Part shown: in pieces, positions 8,067 to 14,238 of the stretch
Layout of the letters: each line of letters opens with the position of its first letter
Position numbering within the stretch: position 1 is the first letter of the stretch
DNA from: Chitinophagales bacterium
Lineage (GTDB): Bacteria > Bacteroidota > Bacteroidia > Chitinophagales > Saprospiraceae
Direction of reading: 5' to 3'
Length of the DNA: 20,521 bases
Assembly (NCBI GenBank): GCA_013297575.1
Contig: JAAFHO010000021.1
Location: 1-20,521, forward strand
Program-made: the position numbers and the translations under genes
The notes under the pieces: generated by a model
The model's input: the letters and a program-made list of their open reading frames with translations, nothing else
What the model was told of the DNA's origin: nothing
The model's database searches: none

Positions 8067-9428
8067 CTAATCCCCAGCAGGCACCCTAAACTGAAATTGC
8101 TCAAACTTTAAAATATGCACATAAATATTCTCAACGTATTCGTAGGGAACAGTTGTAGGTGCATCCGTTACCCTAGTAGGGTCAATAGGCACTCGACGTA
8201 GGTAATATCCGCCCGTCATAGATGGGTAAAATGTACCCGCAGAGGATACTTTTTCTGGAAAATTGAGGCCGTATTTTTGAAGCATAAGCGCCGTAAATTT
8301 AATAATATCGTAACCACTAAAAGCGTCTTCGTTGGGCAGCGTACCAAATTTGTCGTAAAACGCTTGCTCAAATGCCTTTACATCAGCATCAGTGCGGTTG
8401 ATATATTGAGCAGATGAAATATGGACATTCAAATCTGTCAGCAATTCGGGTTCAATTTGTTCATAATCAGCCCATTGTGGCATGCCATATACTTCCACTT
8501 TGTTGCTGCCTTTTTGTTGTTTAAGGCGACTAAGAAAGGCTACAATCCAGTCTTGTCCAGCCCAAGATGGCATGACAAAAGCAGTGATCTGACCCGGTTT
8601 GAAGTATTTTTTAAAATCAATTTTATCAAAATTAGTACTCGCATCTGGTAGGATAATTTCTTTGAGTGCCGTAGCCCCAAATTTCAAATTCGCATCCTGA
8701 AAATACACAAGCCTATCTGCTTCTTTTTCTTTGCAAATAAGTACGACTTGATCGGCAGTCCGTTTTTTCTCCGAGCGCAAATACTGGATAATACGCGAGC
8801 AATGCGCGCGCAGGGGAGGGTTGGTTTGGACAAAATTGGGGTTTTGATCCGTCAAATCACTACTCGGAGACTCTGGTGATACCAAAATTTGTTTCGTCGT
8901 TTTGATCTGATTGGCCATCGCCGTGATATGCGAATTGCGGACTGGCCCGATAATAACTTGTGCTTGCTTTAGCCGTGCATTGGTGTTAATTAAGTACTGA
9001 AAATCGGTATCCGAGGCTTGGGTGTCCAGCACATCCACCACCAAATTGGGGTAGTTTTTGCCTTGCGATATTTCGGTCAACCCTAATTGCATACCAGCAT
9101 AATACTGGAGCGCAATTTTGCTCTTTTCTGGTATTTCACCCGCTGTCGCATTGACTTGATTGGCCAGAAACGGCAACAATACTGCAAGCCGGTAAGTGGA
9201 TTGTTGTACCTGGGCTGGCTGATTGCCGTTGTTGTTGGGTTTGGTGGGCGTTGGTTGTCCACCATTATTACCGTTGGTATTGGCAGGCGGTTTATCATTA
9301 TTGGGTTTGGTGGGCGTTGTGGGTTTGGGTAATGGCCGGTTTGGAACAGCGGGGCGCGTTGAACCACAAGCCTGAAAAAGCAGACTAGCAACGACGAAAA
9401 GTATAGAACAGTTTTTTGAAAAACGCAT
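8067..9428 (-). CDS. Lipoprotein with type-1 periplasmic-binding-protein fold
   Basis: The start at 9428 is preferred over 9437 because it gives a compact lipoprotein signal (MRFSKNCSILFVVASLLFQAC, lipobox LFQAC, Cys21). The protein has 453 residues. A Pro/Asn/Lys/Thr-rich tether (about 25-75, repeated PTPTKPNN-like units) precedes a domain starting YRLAVLLPFLANQ, followed by ALQYYAGMQLGL, VDVLDTQASD and VIIGPVRNSHITAMANQI. These resemble the ABC-type branched-chain amino-acid/LpoA-like type-1 binding proteins. No transporter genes are adjacent, so a sensor or cell-wall role (as for LpoA) is as likely as transport. It is divergent from prmA. Confidence 0.82.
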   Translation of the reverse strand: MRFSKNCSILFVVASLLFQACGSTRPAVPNRPLPKPTTPTKPNNDKPPANTNGNNGGQPTPTKPNNNGNQPAQVQQSTYRLAVLLPFLANQVNATAGEIPEKSKIALQYYAGMQLGLTEISQGKNYPNLVVDVLDTQASDTDFQYLINTNARLKQAQVIIGPVRNSHITAMANQIKTTKQILVSPESPSSDLTDQNPNFVQTNPPLRAHCSRIIQYLRSEKKRTADQVVLICKEKEADRLVYFQDANLKFGATALKEIILPDASTNFDKIDFKKYFKPGQITAFVMPSWAGQDWIVAFLSRLKQQKGSNKVEVYGMPQWADYEQIEPELLTDLNVHISSAQYINRTDADVKAFEQAFYDKFGTLPNEDAFSGYDIIKFTALMLQKYGLNFPEKVSSAGTFYPSMTGGYYLRRVPIDPTRVTDAPTTVPYEYVENIYVHILKFEQFQFRVPAGD

Positions 9429-9456
9429 TAGTATCAAGTAAATGGTTATTTTCCTG

Positions 9457-9464
9457 CAAAAGTA
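9457..9464 (-). promoter_or_regulatory. -7 promoter element for the lipoprotein gene
   Basis: On the minus strand TACTTTTG fits TAnnTTTG and ends 29 bases before the ATG at 9428. No clear -33 box is seen. It lies 13 bases from the opposing prmA element, so the two promoters overlap. Confidence 0.5.
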
Positions 9465-9477
9465 AGAAAAAATGATC

Positions 9478-9485
9478 TACTTTCG
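9478..9485 (+). promoter_or_regulatory. -7-like promoter element for prmA
   Basis: TACTTTCG differs from TAnnTTTG at one base and lies 25 bases before the ATG at 9511. Its position supports 9511 over the upstream ATG at 9472, which would precede the expected transcription start. Confidence 0.45.
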
Positions 9486-9510
9486 CGGCCAATTTATTTT
9501 TAGACATTCC

Positions 9511-10332
9511 ATGAACTATAACGCATATACGCTTACCAACGATCCAGAACTGAATGAAATCATGATTGCCCTGTTGGCAGAAGCCCCTTTTGATACTTTT
9601 GAGGAGCACGAAACGGGTATCACGGCGTATTTGCAAGCCGATAAAGGTTACGAACCAGAAGCCGAAGCATTGCTCGCGGAATTGGCCGAACAATTTGAAA
9701 TGCAATGGGTAAAGACGTTTATCAAGGGCGAAAACTGGAACGAAATTTGGGAAACTAATTTTCATCCCGTTGTTGTGCGCGATTTTTGCGCCGTTCGTGC
9801 CGATTTTCACGCACCAATTGAGGGCGTGCAACATGAATTGGTCATCAATCCCAAAATGGCTTTTGGCACAGGACACCACGAAACAACTTGGATGTGCCTA
9901 AGTGCCTTAGAAACGCTGCCGCTCCAAGACCTCGAACTATTCGATTACGGTTGTGGTACCGGTATTTTGGCTATTATGGCTTCTAAACTGGGCGCAAAAC
10001 ATATTGAAGCAGTGGATATTGAGTCGGAATCGTATTTGAATACCATTGAAAATAGTAAAATCAACGGCGTAGAAAATGTAACAGCGGGTTTGGGCGATAT
10101 TACCGCCATTGAAGGCACTAGTTTTGATGGCGTTTTTGCTAATATTAACCGCCATATCATTTTAGAATCGTTGCCGCGCCTGCGTGCACTCACCAAACCC
10201 GGTGGTTGGCTTTTGGTATCGGGTATTCTTTTGCAAGACGAAGAAATTGTGACAAATGCCGCCAAGGAAGTTGGTTTTACACCGAAAGAAGTTTGGAATC
10301 GAGGCAATTGGTTGTGTATTTGGTTTGAGTAA
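9511..10332 (+). CDS. prmA: Ribosomal protein L11 methyltransferase
   Basis: PrmA methylates lysines and the N-terminus of ribosomal protein L11 using S-adenosylmethionine, in the cytoplasm. With the start at 9511 the protein has 273 residues, close to the family norm. Hallmarks are NPKMAFGTGHHETT (113-126), the SAM-binding DYGCGTGILAI (145-155), an acidic ribose-binding VDIES, and ANINRHII (210-217), the PrmA version of motif IV. The N-terminal ~100 residues match the substrate-binding domain, ending in ENWNEIWETNFHPVVV. The start codon is chosen because the promoter-like element at 9478-9485 lies downstream of the alternative ATG at 9472. It appears monocistronic; the tRNA downstream has its own promoter. 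Confidence 0.95.
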   Translation: MNYNAYTLTNDPELNEIMIALLAEAPFDTFEEHETGITAYLQADKGYEPEAEALLAELAEQFEMQWVKTFIKGENWNEIWETNFHPVVVRDFCAVRADFHAPIEGVQHELVINPKMAFGTGHHETTWMCLSALETLPLQDLELFDYGCGTGILAIMASKLGAKHIEAVDIESESYLNTIENSKINGVENVTAGLGDITAIEGTSFDGVFANINRHIILESLPRLRALTKPGGWLLVSGILLQDEEIVTNAAKEVGFTPKEVWNRGNWLCIWFE

Positions 10333-10406
10333 AGGATAAGTTGTTGTTTTTTCGTCCCTAATAATCCAGTTTTTTTGCGCAATTGGAATAAATCAAATAA
10401 ATTCTT

Positions 10407-10436
10407 TTTGGTTTTACGAGGAACTATCTATCTTTG
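10407..10436 (+). promoter_or_regulatory. Bacteroidota housekeeping promoter for the tRNA
   Basis: TTTG (10407-10410), an 18-base spacer and TATCTTTG (10429-10436) match the -33/-7 consensus of Bacteroidota primary sigma factor promoters. The -7 box ends 22 bases before the mature tRNA. It is the best promoter in the window. Confidence 0.75.
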
Positions 10437-10458
10437 CGCCCTGTTTAACCAAACATAC

Positions 10459-10535
10459 GGGCCCGTAGCTCAGGTGGTTAGAGCGGCTGACTCATAATCA
10501 GATGGTCGCGGGTTCAATTCCTGCCGGGCCCACCA
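10459..10535 (+). tRNA. tRNA with CAU anticodon, probably tRNA-Ile2 (lysidine type)
   Basis: A full cloverleaf can be drawn: acceptor GGGCCCG/CGGGCCC, D stem GCTC/GAGC, anticodon loop CTCATAA, T stem GCGGG/CCTGC (one G-T pair), discriminator A and an encoded CCA at 10533-10535. The anticodon is CAT. The acceptor sequence and the context GACTCATAATC followed by TGGTCGC resemble tRNA-Ile(CAU) rather than initiator or elongator tRNA-Met, so after TilS converts C34 to lysidine it should read AUA. Positions 27 and 43 (G and A) do not pair. Assignment to Ile rather than Met is by resemblance. Confidence 0.9.
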
Positions 10536-10536
10536 C

Positions 10537-10570
10537 AAAAAGCCACTTCGATCAACGGAGTGGCTTTTTT
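10537..10570 (+). terminator. Rho-independent terminator after the tRNA
   Basis: The stem pairs 10537-10550 with 10556-10569 (core AAAAAGCCACT / AGTGGCTTTTT) around a short loop, ending in six T residues at 10565-10570. It directly follows the encoded CCA. Confidence 0.92.
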
Positions 10571-10591
10571 GTTTTTCCATTAGAAAGAGAT

Positions 10592-10825
10592 TTATTTTTG
10601 GTGAAACATTTTGAATTGCGAAGTACAATACCCCAAGTGTGGCAAAACCGGCCTTAGAAAAATGCCGTTTTTGCTCGAGTGGAGGCGGATGAAGCCAAAA
10701 AGTGTTTGAGCCAAACGGAATTGACGGGACGCAGTCCCCGCTCCATAGTCCGGCGAGTTTTTTTTGGCGCCGCCGGAACTCGAAAGCAAAAGCGCAGCAT
10801 TTTTCGTCAGCCGAAGCCTTTTTTG
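10592..10825. other. GC-rich structured non-coding spacer
   Basis: Between the tRNA terminator and ppa there are about 390 bases without a convincing gene. This block is richer in GC than its surroundings and contains nested inverted repeats, for example tccggcg (10749-10755) with cgccgga (10771-10777), and cgagtt/aactcg across the same T run. A 65-codon minus-strand frame exists but has no start context or recognisable motif. It may be part of a longer dispersed repeat that continues into 10826-10947. Confidence 0.5.
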
Positions 10826-10947
10826 CCTACTTTTTTTGGCGAAAAAAAGTAGGAAGTAAGCATTGATGAACTAGTTTTCAATTTTTTGAAATTTGTAAGT
10901 GGGTAAGACTTTTTTTATAGAGAAAAAGTGTACCCTTTTAAATTTTC
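10826..10947. repeat. Dispersed repeat, copy A (upstream of ppa)
   Basis: It starts with a perfect 12-bp hairpin (cctacttttttt at 10826-10837, aaaaaaagtagg at 10842-10853, loop ggcg). It ends with a 19-base segment, tgtacccttttaaattttc (10929-10947), that recurs exactly at 18461-18479. The middle resembles 18155-18250 and 18420-18460. The repeat ends 15 bases before the ppa ATG, so it probably includes the ppa leader. Confidence 0.7.
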
Positions 10948-10962
10948 CATAAAACGATTAAT

Positions 10963-11496
10963 ATGAATTTACTCAAATTACCCTCCTTCGCACCCTCCGG
11001 TCACCTCCAAGGTGTAATAGAAATACCCGCCGGCACCAATCGCAAATACGAAATTGACAAAAACACCGGGGTGATGTATCCCGATATCCGCGATGGCCAA
11101 CCTCGGATTGTGCAGTTCTTGCCTTATCCAATGAATTATGGTTTTATTCCATCCACGAGTATGGACAAGGCCCGTGGTGGCGATGGCGATCCGCTCGATA
11201 TACTTTATATTGCCGAACACGTGCCAAATAGCAGTGTGGTAGAAGTGATCCCAATCGGATTATTGATGCTCAAAGACTTGGGCGAATGGGATCATAAAGT
11301 GCTTGCTGTACCCGTAGATCCAGCAAAAAGAATCATTCAGGCCACCAATTGGCAAGAATTTCAAATGAATTACAGCGCGGCAAGGCTCATTATTGAGCAG
11401 TTCTTTTTGAATTATGACGGGCCTGGTGTAATGACGCTCCACGGCTGGGGCGATGAAAAAGCCGCTTTGGCAGAAGTGGAAAAATGGCGTGTTTAA
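10963..11496 (+). CDS. ppa: Inorganic pyrophosphatase, family I
   Basis: This cytoplasmic enzyme hydrolyses pyrophosphate to two phosphates, pulling biosynthetic reactions forward. At 177 residues it has the usual bacterial length. Against my recollection of the E. coli enzyme the active-site residues align: Glu20, Lys28 and Glu30 in EIPAGTNRKYEID, Arg48, Tyr59 in YPMNYGF, Asp74/76/79 in DGDPLDIL, Asp105, Asp110 and Lys112 in KDLGEWDHK, and Tyr151. The Lys after that Tyr (E. coli Lys142) appears to be Asp152, in a shortened loop. The stop codon overlaps that of the convergent thioredoxin-fold gene. The upstream region carries the dispersed repeat. Confidence 0.96.
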   Translation: MNLLKLPSFAPSGHLQGVIEIPAGTNRKYEIDKNTGVMYPDIRDGQPRIVQFLPYPMNYGFIPSTSMDKARGGDGDPLDILYIAEHVPNSSVVEVIPIGLLMLKDLGEWDHKVLAVPVDPAKRIIQATNWQEFQMNYSAARLIIEQFFLNYDGPGVMTLHGWGDEKAALAEVEKWRV

Positions 11497-12053
11497 GATT
11501 TCCATTTAATATTACAACCACCAGAAGGGCGTTGTGTTTCGGCCACTGCACCACCATGGAGTACAGCATCTAGTGCCGCACGTAAATCTTCCCCAGTTGG
11601 TGGTACTTCATTGCGTCTTGGGCGGCTATTGTCCAATTGGCCGCGATATACTAAGCGGCGATTTTCGTCAAAAACATAAAAATCGGGTGTGCAAGCCGCA
11701 TCATAAGCACGGGCTACGGCTTGGGTCTCATCAAATAAATAAGGAAAAGTATAACCCACGGCTTTGGCATGTGGCCCCATTTTTTCGGGCGCATCATCGG
11801 GGTGTGTATCGGCATCATTGCTATTGATTCCGATAAATTGAACACCTTTTGGGGCATATTCGCTTACAATATGCACAATTTCTTGGTTGATGTACAAGAC
11901 GTATGGACAGTGGTTACAAAGAAACATAATAACAGTGGCCTTGCTGGGCGCAATGTCGGATAATTGCACCATTGTACCCGTTGCAGGATCAGGTAGGTTA
12001 AAATCGGGGGCAGTAGTGCCCAATGGAAGCATATTGGAAAGGGTGTAAGCCAT
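11493..12053 (-). CDS. Thioredoxin-fold redox protein (AhpC/TSA-like)
   Basis: The protein has 186 residues and no signal peptide, so it is cytoplasmic. It opens with LGTTAPDFNLPDPATG, the typical start of peroxiredoxin/TlpA-like domains. The redox motif is in MFLCNHCPYVLYI, with the CxxC pair at Cys46 and Cys49 (CNHC). Later come GINSNDADTHPDDAP, a segment YTFPYLFDETQAVARAYDAACTPDFYVFD with the cis-Pro turn (TPDFYVFD), and YRGQLDNSRP. This arrangement defines a common 'thioredoxin family protein' group in Bacteroidota; partner and substrate are unknown. Its TAA overlaps the TAA of ppa on the other strand. Confidence 0.88.
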   Translation of the reverse strand: MAYTLSNMLPLGTTAPDFNLPDPATGTMVQLSDIAPSKATVIMFLCNHCPYVLYINQEIVHIVSEYAPKGVQFIGINSNDADTHPDDAPEKMGPHAKAVGYTFPYLFDETQAVARAYDAACTPDFYVFDENRRLVYRGQLDNSRPRRNEVPPTGEDLRAALDAVLHGGAVAETQRPSGGCNIKWKS

Positions 12054-12095
12054 TTTTTAGTGTGTATGATAAGTAATGAGATTTTAATAACGGCG

Positions 12096-12103
12096 CAAAA
12101 TTA
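12096..12103 (-). promoter_or_regulatory. Candidate -7 element for the thioredoxin-fold gene
   Basis: On the minus strand TAATTTTG fits TAnnTTTG and lies 43 bases before the ATG at 12053. No well-spaced -33 box is seen. Confidence 0.4.
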
Positions 12104-12266
12104 GGCATTCAAACGCTCCCATTATAGAAACTTTTTTATTCCGATGTAAAATGTACGATGTAACTGTTCTTTGCGCTTAAATATCATAAACAACAGGCCG
12201 TAATGCTATAAAATCCAATCCAATTTTAACAAAATTTCGTTTCTTTGCCCTTTCACAAGCATTATC

Positions 12267-14012
12267 ATGAAATACACCGAGTATATACTGTTCGCACTAT
12301 GTCTTTTGCTCTATGGCAATACCATACAACATGGTTTTGTGATGGACGATTTATCGGTGCTGACGGAGCATAAACACGTTCAGCAAGGCATCTCGGGTAT
12401 TGTTGATATTTTTAAAGAAGATAGTTTTGCTGCTTATTTGAGCAAATTGGGCTACTCCGAGCAAATCATTACGGGAGGGCGCTACAGGCCATTGTCATTG
12501 GCAGTGTTTGCTGTTGGCGTAACGCTTTGGGGTAATAATTCCCTGTATTTCCATTTGCTCAATATACTTTTATTTGCGGCGTGTACTTTAGTTTTTTATC
12601 GTTTGGTGCGCACGTTGTTACCCAACCAACCTTTATCAGCATTGGCGGCGGCGGTATTATTTGCGGTACATCCTATCCACACAGAGGTAGTGGCGAATAT
12701 CAAAAGTGCGGATGAATTGTTGGCCTTTCTCTTTGGTGCGATAGCGGTTACGATCGCCATAAAACCCGATTTTTCAATAAAAAATCAAATTATTTCGGGT
12801 GTTTTAATGTTATTGGCCTTGTTTTCTAAGGAAATTGCGATCGTATGGGTGGTTTTGATTCCATTATTTCGATTTTTTCTATTGCAAGAAAATATCAAAA
12901 AAGTGGCTACGCTTTCTTTATGCCCACTCGTGGCGGCATTGCTGTATATCGGCGTTCGTAGCGCGGTGATAGCCCATCCTGCCACCGGAACAATGATGCA
13001 AGACCCCATGAACAATCCCATGATAAATGTACAGGGGCAATGGCTAAATACCAATGCAACAGCAACCGATGCCCTTGATAATATATGGCGATTTAAAGGC
13101 GAAAATCGGCCGTTTACGTTTGCTGAACGCACCGCTACAGTGTCCTATATATTGTTGCAATATGTAAAATTGATGTTTGTGCCGTATCCGTTATCGCACG
13201 ATTATAGCCCATTTCATATCCGAGTAAAAAACTGGAGCGACCCAATGGTGCTTTTCTCCTGCGCGCTCATCGTGGGTTTGTTGGTGTGGTCGTTGTGGGC
13301 ATTGTTTCGGAAAAGAAAATTGGCGGGCTGGGCCGGATTATGGTTTATTTTACCACTTATACCCGTTTGTAACCTCTTTTTTACAGTAGGTACACTATTG
13401 GCCGAACGCTTTTTAATGATGCCCTCAGGTGGTTTTTGCTTGCTTTTAGGCTTGGGAATGGGTTATTTGTTCCAGAAAAACCTTCATTTTACTACGGTAT
13501 TGGGTGGACTTGTGGCATTGGCACTATCTGGCTTGACTATATTGCGCAATCAGGCTTGGAAATCGAATGAAACGTTGCTCGAAACAGATATGAACCATAC
13601 GCCGCAAAGTGCACATATCTATTTGTCTTACGGCGACTTGAAGGTACGCGCTGCCTTGGCCATGAAAGATAGTCTTGCACAGGCTACCGCGCTGCGCAAA
13701 ACAATACCCATACTGGAAAAAGGCTTGAGCCTGCACCCATTGCACTATATGGCATGGCACGGCATTGGTATTGCGCATTTTACGCTAAAAGACTACGAAT
13801 CGGCGATAAAAGATTACCAAATAGCCAATGTGCTGTTTTATACGGACTTGCGTACCAAGCAAAATTTGGCGGCATCTATCCGACAACAAGGCCAAGTATT
13901 CATGCGTAAAGGCTCGAACAGCCAAGCCATCCGCTATTTGGAAAAAGCATACCAATTATCACCTGATTCCACTATTTTACCTATGTTAACCCAATTAAAG
14001 CAACAAAAATGA
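12267..14012 (+). CDS. GT-C-fold membrane glycosyltransferase-like protein with C-terminal TPRs (TMTC-like)
   Basis: The protein has 581 residues with about ten hydrophobic segments between residues 5 and 430, followed by a soluble C-terminal region. The first extracytoplasmic loop has GFVMDDLSV, where Asp27-Asp28 match the conserved acidic pair of GT-C glycosyltransferases. FAVHPIHTEVVANIKSADEL in the middle matches the TMTC/O-mannosyltransferase-like family. Residues about 440-581 form TPR repeats, e.g. HYMAWHGIGIAHFTLKDYES and SNSQAIRYLEKAYQLSPDS. A role in transferring a sugar from a lipid-linked donor to exported proteins is inferred from the family; the acceptor is unknown. Its TGA overlaps the ATG of the S4 gene. 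A weak -7-like TTTCTTTG lies at 12240-12247. Confidence 0.82.
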   Translation: MKYTEYILFALCLLLYGNTIQHGFVMDDLSVLTEHKHVQQGISGIVDIFKEDSFAAYLSKLGYSEQIITGGRYRPLSLAVFAVGVTLWGNNSLYFHLLNILLFAACTLVFYRLVRTLLPNQPLSALAAAVLFAVHPIHTEVVANIKSADELLAFLFGAIAVTIAIKPDFSIKNQIISGVLMLLALFSKEIAIVWVVLIPLFRFFLLQENIKKVATLSLCPLVAALLYIGVRSAVIAHPATGTMMQDPMNNPMINVQGQWLNTNATATDALDNIWRFKGENRPFTFAERTATVSYILLQYVKLMFVPYPLSHDYSPFHIRVKNWSDPMVLFSCALIVGLLVWSLWALFRKRKLAGWAGLWFILPLIPVCNLFFTVGTLLAERFLMMPSGGFCLLLGLGMGYLFQKNLHFTTVLGGLVALALSGLTILRNQAWKSNETLLETDMNHTPQSAHIYLSYGDLKVRAALAMKDSLAQATALRKTIPILEKGLSLHPLHYMAWHGIGIAHFTLKDYESAIKDYQIANVLFYTDLRTKQNLAASIRQQGQVFMRKGSNSQAIRYLEKAYQLSPDSTILPMLTQLKQQK

Positions 14013-14221
14013 CGCATAAATTTGAATTAAACGATAAACCATTCATCCCGCTCAATATGCTACTCAAGTACTTGCAACTGGTAGAAACCGGCGGCGAAGC
14101 CAATATCCGAATCTCGGACGGAGAAGTACGCGTGAATAATGCCGTAGAAACCCAAAAACGAAAAAAATTGCGGACGGGCGATACGGTACAATTTGGCAAA
14201 GAAATTGTCGAAATAATGTAG
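14009..14221 (+). CDS. Small S4-domain RNA-binding protein (YbcJ-like)
   Basis: The 70-residue product is essentially one S4 domain: FIPLNMLLKYLQLVETGGEA, then IRISDGEVRVNNAVETQKRK and KLRTGDTVQFG. This matches the small YbcJ/YaaA-type S4 proteins, which bind structured RNA, possibly the ribosome. Its ATG overlaps the previous stop (ATGA), so translation is probably coupled to the GT-C protein, though no functional link between the two is obvious. The stop lies 17 bases from the convergent CotH gene. Confidence 0.88.
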   Translation: MTHKFELNDKPFIPLNMLLKYLQLVETGGEANIRISDGEVRVNNAVETQKRKKLRTGDTVQFGKEIVEIM

Positions 14222-14238
14222 CAGGTGTGTGTTGCTTT

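Noticed and set aside
9385..9879. 164-residue minus-strand ORF over prmA
   Set aside because: Antisense to the conserved prmA frame and overlapping the divergent promoters.
10459..10535. Attachment site for an integrated element at the tRNA 3' end
   Set aside because: No integrase gene and no second copy of the tRNA 3' end is seen in the window.
10592..10789. 65-residue minus-strand ORF in the GC-rich spacer
   Set aside because: No start context, no motif, and the region is dominated by inverted repeats, so it is better explained as structured non-coding DNA.
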